From Beroe forskalii (taxonomy: Eukaryota > Ctenophora > Nuda > Beroida > Beroidae), in assembly GCA_011033025.1 (NCBI GenBank), contig WFMF01000524.1, positions 52,308-116,307 of the forward strand: DNA of 64,000 nucleotides, in the 5' to 3' direction. A program made the position numbers and the translations under genes. Positions 22,054-31,141 of this stretch are shown here, piece after piece. The number at the start of each line of letters is the position of its first letter. The stretch's first letter is position 1. The notes under the pieces were generated by a model. That model was not told the DNA's origin and did not search any database. It saw only the letters and a list, made by a program, of their open reading frames with translations.

Positions 22054-22465
22054 TGAATTTAATCACCGTAGATGAGAAATAGGCGGTTAGGATGACGTCA
22101 TTATCATAGCTCAATGTGGTGAGTTGATGACGTTGAACCGCCTATTTCTCTTATCTTCTTTAGTGTGTGGGTCAGGTGGCCTCGCTAATCACCAATGAAA
22201 GACACAATCAAAATAGCTAATTAAAGTTTCTAAAACATAAAGAAGGTTCGACATACTCCCACCATCCGGAAATTATTGATAAATTTATTTCATCGCTGAG
22301 TTTCACCTCATATAATTACCTTTACTCTTTGAAAGTTTTATTTTGTAATTTCCCCGAATTGGTTACTTATTCTCAAGGCGACTGATTGATGCTGCCCTAA
22401 TGAAACTATTCTTTTACTAAACTAAAGTAATTAAAGAGCCCTGCTTCCTGAGGCAGGATGATAAT
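22054..22465. repeat. Segmental duplication B, left part (with MITE copy 2)
   Basis: This is the counterpart of 19768-20150. It includes a second copy of the palindromic MITE at 22074-22150 and about 20 extra bases after it (TTCTTTAGTGTGTGGGTCAG). Confidence 0.8.
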
Positions 22466-22774
22466 TATAACTGCTAATTAAATGTTAAAACACGTTTCTG
22501 AGGTAATGGCTGACCCTAAAGGTACAACCCGTGGTCCAACTGTTTGGCCGGGTTGGTACACCCACTGGCGCCGGCGTCAAAAGTGCGTCCAAAATGGGCG
22601 CATTTTACAAAAGCGACCTCGACGCGGTCTGAGGTGTGCAATCGAATAATCGATAGATAATGGTCCCCTGAATTTGAAGTCGATATCTCAAGAAATGGCT
22701 GAGTTATGGCCGAAACGGATGCCCATATATGGGCATACACGCGTTGCGCAAACCTATTTTGGCCCATAACTTTC

Positions 22775-23355
22775 ATTATTTTTCTGGGCCCGAACTTTTG
22801 ATGATTATCACTTGGCTAAATATCAATATTTTTGGATGATGCCAACTTATTCAATAAATAACGTTGAATTTCGTATTCTCTGCAAGTTTGGGGTTGATTG
22901 CTGCTAAAATGGCGATTTGAGGTCCATAAAACCTCTAAATACCACAAAATCGCCATTTTCTCAGTTCGCGTTTTTTCCAAAGTGCACTTTACTCAAACGC
23001 TTATAACTTCCGCTACGATTGATATTTTTGCATAATTCTTTTTTTACGTGAAACTAGACTAAATTCCGCAGAAACTAATAGATCCGGATTTTGAGTTATG
23101 CCTTCAAAAAATTTTTTGCCAGGCGTTGCCTGGCCCCCCTCGCGCGCGCGCCCCGACTGGCAAAAAAATTTGGCGAATTTGTGGTTTTTAGAGGTTTTAT
23201 GGACCTCAAATCGCTATTTTAGCAGCAATCAACCCCAAACTTGCAGAGAATACGCAATTTAACGCTATATATTGAATAAAGTGGGTCTCATTCGAAAATA
23301 CTGATATTTAGCCAAGTTATAATCATCAAAGGTTGGGCTCAGAAAAATAATGGGG
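22775..23355. mobile_element. Foldback element with arms of about 180 bp
   Basis: The left arm (TCTGGGCCCGAACTTTTGAT, then GGTTGATTGCTGCTAAAATG) is mirrored on the right (CATTTTAGCAGCAATCAACC-type words at 23215-23245, then ATCATCAAAGGTTGGGCTCA). The spacer holds AAAAAATTTTTTGCCAGGCG and its partner CTGGCAAAAAAATTTGGCGA. No coding capacity was recognised. Confidence 0.75.
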
Positions 23356-23560
23356 GGATTGTAGCCCAAAAAACAAACAAAAGACCTAGCCCAAGATCCT
23401 AACAGTAGGGTAGGGGTTTGGTTTTTTATTGTTGTTTTGGATTTTTTTGTCTTTGTGGGCTGGATTTTTGAACTTTTTGGACATTTCCCTCCAATTGTGT
23501 TACTTACATGTTCCTATTGATACCTAATGGTCTCCAATCATTACAGATGGCTTAAACCAC
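23334..23560. repeat. Segmental duplication B, right part
   Basis: This is the counterpart of 20932-21175 and overlaps the outer end of the foldback element. Confidence 0.75.
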
Positions 23561-23716
23561 TATTTAAAGGACTTCAGTAGCATTTTAAGAGCCCTCAGTT
23601 GCAGTGCTTTTTGATAACAGATAAGGACCTTATATGTTATATAAAATCTTGGGAATTTACTTTCCTGATGTTGTAAAAGTTTAAATACTTCTCAAAGTAA
23701 GATTTCTTATCGTCAC

Positions 23717-23868
23717 CTGAAGAGGCAGAAAGGAGTGAGTTCTTGTGCCACTTGAGATCGTAGACAATGTTGTGGTGACCGTGTAACGTGTAGAGATGGC
23801 TCCCATCCGGGATACTGTAAACCAGGATGGGGTTCCCACATTTCGATACGCACCCACAAGCCAGAGTC
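23717..23868 (-). CDS. AHI1: AHI1 exon 5: WD40 blade (HGHHNIVYDLKWHKN)
   Basis: The exon encodes TLACGCVSKCGNPILVYSIP, DGSHLYTLHGHHNIVYDLKW and LLSASS. It matches jouberin [36 protein letters not shown] and ILTSSSDG. Acceptor TGCCTGCAG and donor TCAG|GTGACG are present. The entry codon AG|G makes the Arg of DGR with exon 4, and the exit (phase 1) makes Asp with exon 6. Confidence 0.93.
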
Positions 23869-24444
23869 CTGCAGGCAGGTGAGAGGCTCAGGATCCAATG
23901 ATTGCTGTGTTTTAGTATTTTATAGCTTTTTAGTATTTAGTATATACTTATAGTGTAGAATTTTATAGATGGATAACTTTGTTTTTGTGGAAATCTCAGA
24001 TAAGGAGTACCTTATTTCGACGCTATGCAATTTAGAAGAATCTGTTGACTGTATTTTCGTCGCAAGTGGATACTAAATTTCTATGCTACACAATTAAACC
24101 GTTGCAAATAGTATTTTATTGTAACAGTTCATCTATTCCAGTTACAGAAGTGGATATTTGAGTCGAAATGAAATATTTGAACGCTAAGCAATCGAATCAA
24201 TTAATGATTAATTGCATTAATGATGCAATTATAATGAGATTAAAATCAAATCACCATGATTAGAAGTAACTTTAACGAATTAGAAATGGTCGCATGCATG
24301 CGCGCGCGCGACGCAAACTGTCACACAAACTGCAGAAAAATTCATCTTGGTATATAAATTTTGCAGAGCGCGTTACGCAAACAAATTTTAAGATGGTGAC
24401 TGCCCCACAGTAAAAACAAATTAAATCAGCAATCCTTTATAAAC
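23869..24444. other. AHI1 intron, AT-rich
   Basis: Nothing coding was seen. A short alternating run, GCATGCATGCGCGCGCGCGA, lies at about 24292-24311. Confidence 0.5.
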
Positions 24445-24578
24445 CTGCCATCTGACGAGAATGCCATAAGTAGGCACCCGAGTTCTGGGGTTGGGATTTC
24501 AAAGGCGGGATGCTTCGGGATCTTACACATCTGCCCAGGGGCTCGGGACCACGTCGGTTTGCTGTCTTGCGTTTCCGC
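24445..24578 (-). CDS. AHI1: AHI1 exon 4: start of WD40 propeller (APGQMCKIPKHP)
   Basis: The exon encodes AETQDSKPTWSRAPGQMCKI, PKHPAFEIPTPELGCLLMAF and SSDGR. It matches jouberin WKRLPGQACRIPN, GERGCFCLDFSHNGR. Acceptor TTTTTCTCAG and donor GGCAG|GTTTAT are present. It enters at phase 0 and leaves at phase 2. Confidence 0.9.
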
Positions 24579-25405
24579 CTGAGAAAAATTTGGTTGTGAA
24601 TTAGTAAGTATATCCAGACAATTCAGATGGGTCAAACTTGAATAGCAAAAAGTTTAGGCGAAAAATTACAGGGCCCACACAAATGGTCTCTGAATCTTGT
24701 CCGGAAACAATTTCGTACCCAATCGATCATCAACATCAGTATTACGGCTAAAAAATTGGTGGACTTTGGTCCACGGCGGACCCCACCAAAGTCCACCAAA
24801 ACTTTTAATGGTAGACTCAAGTGGAGTCCGCCACGGAATAAAGTCAATTCTTTTATTAGCCAGTATTACATCCACGTTTTCCACAAGATGTTGACACCAA
24901 TTCGAACCCTAACCCCTAACTCAGTCAAGCATTACCTCAATCAGTAATATCGATATGTACGCTATGTAATGTGTATTTCCTGTAGTAGTATCCACTACTC
25001 CCCCTGGTTAAAGTTGGGACTGGTGTTTGTCATTAATCTCTAGAATTTAAAGTATCCGATTGACTCAGAATTATTACTGTAAACGTCACCAATAACTAAG
25101 TCATGATAAAAATCTTGAATTTTAGGAGTGGCTGCAATATTATCTTGCTCACCATGGGATTTTGAATTATCACGATTTCCTACCTTTCCACTACTCTAAG
25201 AAAATATCTGACTTAACTTCCTTAGTTATTCAGTACCAACGCTCGAATCATCAGAAAGAAGCAACACTTATGAGCTTTTGCTTCTATAGAATTTATGGGC
25301 ATGGGAACTGACACAATCTTTCGTTTGAGTATCGGTGCGTAGGAAGAATTTCCTGTCATGTGACGAGTCATGTGACCGGCTTATGCTGTGGACATTCCAG
25401 TGCAG
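24579..25405. other. AHI1 intron with a hairpin
   Basis: A hairpin at 24760-24800 has arms GGTGGACTTTGGT and ACCAAAGTCCACC, probably a small foldback remnant. The ORFs over it are explained by the inverted repeat. Nothing else was recognised. Confidence 0.5.
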
Positions 25406-25545
25406 TCAATTCACCATTATAACCCCTGATAATGACGTCATCAATTCACCATTCTAACCCCTGATAATGACGTCATCAATTCACCATTCTAACCCCTGAT
25501 AATGACGTCATCAATTCACCATTCTAACGTATGACAATGACGTCA
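25406..25545. repeat. CRE-containing 36-bp repeat upstream of calmodulin-like gene
   Basis: Four near-identical units of TCAATTCACCATTCTAACCC followed by CTGATAATGACGTCA occur. Each carries TGACGTCA, the consensus CREB/ATF site. Single related copies lie near 43650, 54310 and 61440. The block ends 65 bp before a TATA box. Confidence 0.8.
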
Positions 25546-25610
25546 TTCTCAACCGCCCACTGTTGAGCGGTACAGATAACGCGACGACCAACACCTCGCA
25601 GAAACATGGC

Positions 25611-25617
25611 TATATAT
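25611..25617 (+). promoter_or_regulatory. TATA box of calmodulin-like gene
   Basis: TATATAT is the best TATA match upstream of the calmodulin-like start codon and lies just downstream of the CRE repeats. A start site near 25640 is inferred. Confidence 0.4.
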
Positions 25618-25818
25618 GAGCGGAAATTCACTTGATACAGCACTTTTAGCTGTGCTTTTCTACGGGCGTTTTGCAATTGAGTTTTCCGTTCTTAAAATCA
25701 TGAGCACTCATTTGAACCATCCCTAATACTAATTGAATTCAATACATATTTTCAATAACCCCTCTAGTCAGTAGTCGCTATGTGATTGAAAACACGCCTC
25801 TCTCCCCAGCCCTTAACC

Positions 25819-26073
25819 ATGACATATACCATGACCCCGGAAGCGCACAACAAGATGAAGAAAGCTTTCAACCTATTCGATAAGAACGGGGACGGCCACA
25901 TCTCCCTCACCGAAGTGAGCACTGTACTGAGCGAGCTGGGGGAGCCCATGTCAGAGGCTGACATAGCTGACATGATCGCCAGTGTGGACAAGTCACGTGA
26001 CGGCATCCTGAGCTTCACAGAGTTTGTGGAAATGATGTCAGGCTTCAGGACTCGCCGCAAACTCGACCCTAAG
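25819..26073 (+). CDS. Calmodulin-like protein, exon 1 (EF-hands 1 and 2)
   Basis: The exon begins at ATG 25819, preceded by a possible acceptor, CTCCCCAG at 25802-25809, so a 5' noncoding exon is likely. It encodes residues 1-85. EF-hand loops lie at residues 21-32 (DKNGDGHISLTE) and 57-68 (DKSRDGILSFTE), both with Asp at position 1, Gly at 6 and Glu at 12, so both should bind calcium. Total protein length is 150 residues, close to calmodulin (149), but the sequence is clearly divergent. The donor is AAG|GTAGGC, phase 0. The gene is nested in the AHI1 intron between exons 3 and 4, on the opposite strand. It may be a calmodulin-like or centrin/troponin-C-like sensor; its target is unknown. 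Confidence 0.9.
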
Positions 26074-26288
26074 GTAGGCAACGACCGGTTAACTGAAGCC
26101 AAAATACCGGTTAAAATCGGACGTTTTTAGCCAACCGTAACCTTAACCGTTTGTTTTGATTTCACAATTAACCGTTTAGTGGAAACGGTTGGTTGACCGA
26201 AGTTCCTTAACCAAAAAATCGGTAAACCGGTACTTTTTGCCAAATTGGATCCATTGAAATACTGTTAACCGGTTATTTGCTACCCCAG
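26074..26288 (+). other. Intron of calmodulin-like gene
   Basis: A 215-bp GT-AG intron (GTAGGC to CTACCCCAG). It is rich in AACCGGTTA and ACCGTTT words in both orientations, which resemble the subterminal repeats of the Merlin-type element at 31142-33545 and may be a decayed fragment of one. Confidence 0.7.
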
Positions 26289-26486
26289 GAGGAGCTAAGG
26301 AAGCTATTCGTTGAATTTGATCAGAACGGGGACGGAGTGATGACGGCGGAAGAGTTAAGAGTGATGTTGAGGCAGATCGGGGACGGGGACTGGACGGAGG
26401 AACAGATTGAGGACCTCATAGTACAGGCGGATGAGGATGAGAGTGGGAAGATAGACTTCGAGGAGTTTATCAAGCTCCTAGAGTGA
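26289..26486 (+). CDS. Calmodulin-like protein, exon 2 (EF-hands 3 and 4)
   Basis: The exon encodes residues 86-150 and ends with TGA. The loops are at residues 96-107 (DQNGDGVMTAEE) and 133-144 (DEDESGKIDFEE), both with intact calcium ligands, so all four sites look functional. The last coding bases, from GAGTTTATCAAGCTCC through the stop and the following AAGTAAGGGG, are duplicated directly downstream, where the minisatellite begins. Confidence 0.92.
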   Translation, partial: EELRKLFVEFDQNGDGVMTAEELRVMLRQIGDGDWTEEQIEDLIVQADEDESGKIDFEEFIKLLE

Positions 26487-26960
26487 AGTAAGGGGGAGTT
26501 TATCAAGCTCCTAGAGTGAAGTAAGGGGGAGAGAAGTAGAGACTAGGGTGAAGAAAGGAGGGAGAGAAGTAGAGACTAGGGTGAAGAAAGGAGGGAGAGA
26601 AGTAGAGACTAGGGTGAAGAAAGAAGGAGAGGAGTAGAGACTAGGGTGAAGAAAGGAGGGAGAGAAGTAGAGACTAGGGTGAAGAAAGGAGGGAGAGAAG
26701 TAGAGACTAGGGCGAAGAAAGGAGGAGAGAGACTAGGGTGAAGAAAGGAGGGAGAGAAGTAGAGACTAGGGTGAAGAAAGGAGGGAGAGAAGTAGAGACT
26801 AGGGCGAAGAAAGGAGGGAGAGAAGTAGAGACTAGGGCGAAGGTAAGGGGGAGAAGAGTAGAGACTAGGGTGAAGGTAAGGGGGAGAAGAGTAGAGACTA
26901 GGGTGAAGAAATGAGGAGAGGAGTAGAGACTAGGGTGAAGAAATGAGGAGAGGAGTAAAG
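26487..26960 (+). repeat. Minisatellite starting at the calmodulin-like stop codon
   Basis: A 35-bp direct duplication of the last codons plus stop (26462-26532) is followed by about 13 units of AGAGAAGTAGAGACTAGGGT followed by GAAGAAAGGAGGG, about 33 bp. The word TAGAGTGAAGTAAGGGGGAG of the gene end resembles the unit, so the array appears to derive from it. It would form the 3' UTR. Confidence 0.85.
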
Positions 26961-27289
26961 ACAGAGTTTTAGGCAAAAACATGGATAGTGTTTCGCCTTT
27001 ACCACTCGAGCGTTCAGTTCTTTGTTTTGTACTTGTTTGTTGAATTATATTTTGATGAAAATATCATATTTTGTATTCCTTTCACAGTTTTATTGATGTA
27101 ACAATCTGGCGAATCCCTTCTTACCGTGATACAATACTGTGTCATCAACAAGATGATAATAAGTTCCATATACTGAGGTCCTAGCAAGCGCGGGGGCCCA
27201 GGGGGCATCACTAACCCGATATCTAGAATTCTTAAATGGAACCCGGGGGATTGCATTCATTATTCAAGGGGAAAGATGACACGAGGACA
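26961..27289. other. AHI1 intron, no recognised feature
   Basis: Unique sequence. A minus-strand ORF over part of it (27014-27256) shows no recognised domain. Confidence 0.4.
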
Positions 27290-28391
27290 AGCAATAACCT
27301 GATTGTTGGGGGCTGCGTCATTAACCACCAATAGTTAGGGGGTTGCTCCCCCAGCAATAGTTAGGGGTTGCTCCCCCAAGAAATAACCTGATTGTTAGGA
27401 GCGGCGTCATTAACCACCAATAGTTAGGGGGTTGCTCCCCCAGCAATAGTTAGGGGGTTGCTCCCCCAGCAATAGTTAGGGGGTTGCTCCCCCAAGAAAT
27501 AACCTGATTGTTGGGAGCGGCATCATTAACCACCAATAGTTAGGGGGTTGCTCCCCCAGCAATAGTTAGGGGGTTTCTCCCCCAAGCAATAACCTGATTG
27601 TTGGGAGCAGCGTCATTAACCACCAATAGTTAGGGGGTTGCTCCCCCCAAGCAATAACCTGATTGTTGGGAGCAGCGTCATTAACCACCAATAGTTAGGG
27701 GGTTTCTCCCAAGCAATAACCTGATTGTTGGGAGCATGTCATTAACCACCAATAGTTAGGGGGTTGCTCCCCCAGCAATAGTTAGGGGTTGCTCCCCAAG
27801 CAATAACCTGATTGTTAGGAGCGGCGTCATTAACCACCAATAGTTAGGGGGTTGCTCCCCCAGCAATAGTTAGGGGTTGCTCCCAGCAATAGTTAGGGGT
27901 TGCTCCCCAAGAAATAACCTGATTGTTGGGAGCGGCATCATTAACCACCAATAGTTAGGGGTTGCTCCCCAGCAATAGTTAGGGGTTTCTCCCCAAGCAA
28001 TAACCTGATTGTTGGGAGCAGCGTCATTAACCACCAATAGTTAGGGGGTTGCTCCCCCCAAGCAATAACCTGATTGTAGGGAGCAGCGTCATTAACCACC
28101 AATAGTTAGGGGGTTCCTCCCCCAAGCAATAACCTGATTGTTGGGAGCAGCGTCATTAACCACCAATAGTTAGGGGGTTGCTCCCCCAGCAATAGTTAGG
28201 GGGTTGCTCCCCCAAGCAATAACCTGATTGTTAGGAGCGGCGTCATTAACCACCAATAGTTAGGGGGTTGCTCCCCCAGCAATAGTTAGGGGGTTGCTCC
28301 CCCAGCAATAGTTAGGGGGTTGCTCCCCCAGCAATAGTTAGCGGGTTGCTCCCCCAACCAATAACCTGATTGTTGGGGCAGCGTCATTAAC
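27290..28391 (-). repeat. Minisatellite abutting exon 3 donor
   Basis: About 13 long units of about 62-90 bp are built from GCAATAACCTGATTGTTGGG, AGCAGCGTCATTAACCACCA and one to four copies of a 26-bp subunit, ATAGTTAGGGGGTTGCTCCC. On the minus strand each long unit has GGTG|GTTAATGACGC, the same bases that follow AHI1 exon 3, so the array begins at the donor. GGGGGTTGCTCCCCC is a small hairpin in each subunit. Confidence 0.9.
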
Positions 28392-28547
28392 CACACTGTC
28401 GATGTAGTGGGAGAGGGCGGGGTTCTGAGCGGACACTTGGTCTACGTAGAGAGAAGAGAGCGCTGTCCTGTCCGTCACATTGCCAACTGTAACGTACAAA
28501 GTGCTGGGGTACTTGGTACGGGATACGGACAGCAGGATGTCAGACAC
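28392..28547 (-). CDS. AHI1: AHI1 exon 3 (KYPSTLYVTVGN)
   Basis: The exon encodes VSDILLSVSRTKYPSTLYVT and VGNVTDRTALSSLYVDQVSA, ending HYIDSV. It matches jouberin NHYPSTLYVTVRGL just before the propeller. The acceptor is CTCTCAG. The donor GTG|GTTAAT gives 52 codons at phase 0, fitting exon 4; an alternative, CAG|GTTATT (end at 28366), would break phase. It is flanked on both sides by minisatellites. Confidence 0.88.
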
Positions 28548-30240
28548 CTGAGAGGGTGGGTAGAAAGGGGCTGAGTCAAGGGAGGGGGGTTAGTAAGGGT
28601 GTCAGCAGGATGTCAGACACCTGGAAGGGGTAGAGAGGGGCTGAGTCAAAGGGGGGGGGGGGTTAGTAAGGGTGTCAGCAGGATGTCAGACACCTGGGGG
28701 TAGAGAGGGCTGAGTCAAGGGGGTTAGTAAGGGTGTCAGCAGGATGTCAGACACCTGGGGGTAGAGAGGGCTGAGTCAAAGGGGGGGTAAGGGTGTCAGC
28801 AGGATGTCACAAGGACACCTGGGGGTAGAGAGGGGCTGAGTCAAAGGGGGTTAGTAAGGGTGTCAGCAGGATGTCAGACACCTGGGGGTAGAGAGGGGCT
28901 GAGTCCAAGGGGGGGGGGGTTAGTGGGGTGTCAGCAGGATGTCAGACACCTGGGGGGTAGAGAGGGGCTGGAGTCAAGGGGGGGGGGGGTTAGTATGGGT
29001 GTCAGCAGGATGTCAGACACCTGGAGAGGGTAGAAAGGGGCTGAGTCAAGGGAGGGGGGTTAGTAAGGGTGTCAGCAGGATGTCAGACACCTGGGGGTAG
29101 AAAGGGGCTGAGTCAAAGGGGGGGTTAAAGGTGTCAGCAGGATGTCAGGACACCTGGAGTGGGGGCAGAAAGGGCACAAGGGGGGGTAGTAAGGGGTCAG
29201 CAGAATGTCAGACACCTGGGGGGTAGAAAGGGCTGAGTCAAAGGGGGGGTAAGGGGTGTCAGCAGAATGTCAGACACCTGGGGGTAGAAAGGGGCTGAGT
29301 CAAGGGGGGGGGGTAGTAAGGGTGTCAGCAGAATGTCAGACACCTGGGGGTAGAAAGGGGCTGAGTCAAGGGGGGGTAGTAAGGGTGTCAGCAGGATGTC
29401 AGACACTGGGGGTAGAAAGGGCTGAAGGGTGTCAGCAGAATGTCAGACACCTGGGGGTAGAAAGGGCTGAGTCAAGGGGGGGGTAAGGGTGTCAGCAGGA
29501 TGTCAGACACCTGGAGGGGCAGAAAGGGGCTGAGCCAAAGTTATGGGGGGTAGTAAGGGTGTCAGCAGAATGTGGACACCTGGGGGTAGAAAGGGGCTGA
29601 GTCAAGGGGGGGTTAGTGGGGTGTCAGCAGGATTTCAGACACCTGGAGGGGGCAGAGAGGGCTGAGTCAAGGGGGGGGTTGGCAAGGGTGTCAGCAGGAT
29701 GTCAGACACCTGGGGGAAAGGGGCTGAGTCAAAGGCGGGGGGGGTAGTATGGGTGTCAGCAGAATGTCAGACACCTGGGGTAGAAAGGGGCTGAGTCAGC
29801 GGGGGGGTTAGTAAGGGTGTCAGCAGGATGTCAGACACCTGGAGGGGGTAGAGAGGGGCTGAGTCAAAGGGGAGGGGTTAGTAAGGGTGTCAGCAGAATG
29901 TCAGACACCTGGGGGTAGAAAGGGGGCTGAGTCAAGGGGGGTAAGGGTGTCAGCAGAATGTCAGACACCTGGGGTAGAAAGGGGCTGAGTCAAAGGGGGG
30001 TAGTGCGGGGTGTCAGCAGGATGTCAGACACCTGGAGGGGGGTAGAAAGGGGCTGAGTCAAGGGGGGGTAGTAAGGGTGTCAGCAGGATGTCAGACACCT
30101 GGAGGGGGGTAGAAAGGGGCTGAGTCAAGGGAGGGGGAGGGGGTAGCAAGGGTGTCAGCAGGGTGTCAGACAACTGGAAGGGTAGATTGAGAGGGTAGAA
30201 AGGGGCTGAGTCAAAGGCGGGGGGTAGAGAGGGTCTCAGC
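28548..30240 (-). repeat. Minisatellite of acceptor plus first 18 nt of exon 3
   Basis: About 28 units of roughly 55-63 bp occur. On the minus strand each has CCCTTTCTACCCCCAG followed by GTGTCTGACATCCTGCTG, exactly the acceptor and first 18 nt of AHI1 exon 3, then ACACCCTTACTACCCCC and CTTGACTCAGCC. In some stretches the unit is a multiple of three and reads on as repeated VSDILLTPLLPP. G-run length varies a great deal. Confidence 0.93.
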
Positions 30241-30681
30241 GTGGGTCATAGGATTGAAACCAATGATGGGCCCCAAAACGGGCTTTGAAGTTAATATCAC
30301 GATTGAAATAAAATCACGAAATAAACCACAGGCCCATTGATCCAGTTCTAAACACAAAGTAGGTTGGATGTTTGATTAGTCAGCTGCTTAAGAAGGCAGT
30401 TTCTGGTTTCAAGCCAAGGTTAGAACTATCTAGATATTTCAGCGTACAGTAATACAATTCGACAATAATTATACGGCGTCTCGCTTTAAATCATTAATCA
30501 TTATCAACCCACATGATTCTGTTCCACAGTGAGAAAGTTTAAATGTCAGATGAGGAGCTTAAGCATTGCGCAGCCAAAGACAATTCCACCTTTTCAGCTA
30601 TTCCACTTAAGTACTAAAAATGTGTGGTTACACAGCATCTCGCTACATGACTTAATTACTTAATTAGTATAATTAACCCAC
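30241..30681. other. AHI1 intron, unique AT-rich
   Basis: Nothing was recognised in this stretch. Confidence 0.5.
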
Positions 30682-30840
30682 ATTCTGTTCCACTATGGGG
30701 TATTTGTAGAGCTGCAGTCGCAGCTTCCTATCCACGTTATGGCCCCCTTGCGCTGACTTCAGCTTGAGGAAGGCCCAAGCGATGTGCATCCAACCTGTCT
30801 TGTGCTTCTTCAAGCCTCGAGCAGGAACTATGTCTACGAT
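30682..30840 (-). CDS. AHI1: AHI1 exon 2 (HIAWAFLKL, RKLRLQLY)
   Basis: The exon encodes IVDIVPARGLKKHKTGWMHI, AWAFLKLKSAQGGHNVDRKL and RLQLYKYPIVEQN. It matches jouberin FRKIAWAFLKLLGANG and SKLRLQLYYPP. The acceptor is TTGTTCAG and the donor AAT|GTGGGT. It is 53 codons long with phase 0 at both ends. Confidence 0.93.
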
Positions 30841-31133
30841 CTGAACAAGGAAGAGAGGATAATGAGGGCGGGCGATGCATCTCAGTTGCAGAGAGAGAGA
30901 GCTGACGAAATGAATCAACGATCAACTGCGCGAGAGGTGAAAATAACATCATATTCTCATATTGTTAGCCCCTAATACCAATTGGAGCCGAATTTATAGT
31001 CGTGTCCTTTTACTGTATCACCCTAGACGTCCAGAGGCAATAAAGCGGTGAGACATGCTACACTATAGTGCACAGCTTCTGCCTCTGATGGGTTCATTCT
31101 AACTCAATAAATGTTATAAACTTCACAACACTA
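30841..31133. other. AHI1 intron between exon 2 and the Merlin-type element
   Basis: Unique sequence with no recognised feature. Confidence 0.4.
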
Positions 31134-31141
31134 CTTTATAC
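31134..31141. repeat. Target-site duplication, left (CTTTATAC)
   Basis: CTTTATAC is repeated exactly at 33546-33553 on the far side of the transposon. An 8-bp duplication is the size expected for Merlin elements. Confidence 0.9.

Noticed and set aside
24632..24884. Overlapping ORFs on both strands at 24.6-24.9 kb
   Set aside because: Explained by the GGTGGACTTTGGT hairpin; no domain.
25786..25818. Upstream TTG start for the calmodulin-like protein
   Set aside because: Non-ATG start, and a good acceptor (CTCCCCAG) lies in between; ATG at 25819 gives the usual calmodulin length.
28338..28547. Reading exon 3 on to the stop at 28338 as a single-exon gene
   Set aside because: Similarity to jouberin ends before the donor, and phase requires splicing at 28392.
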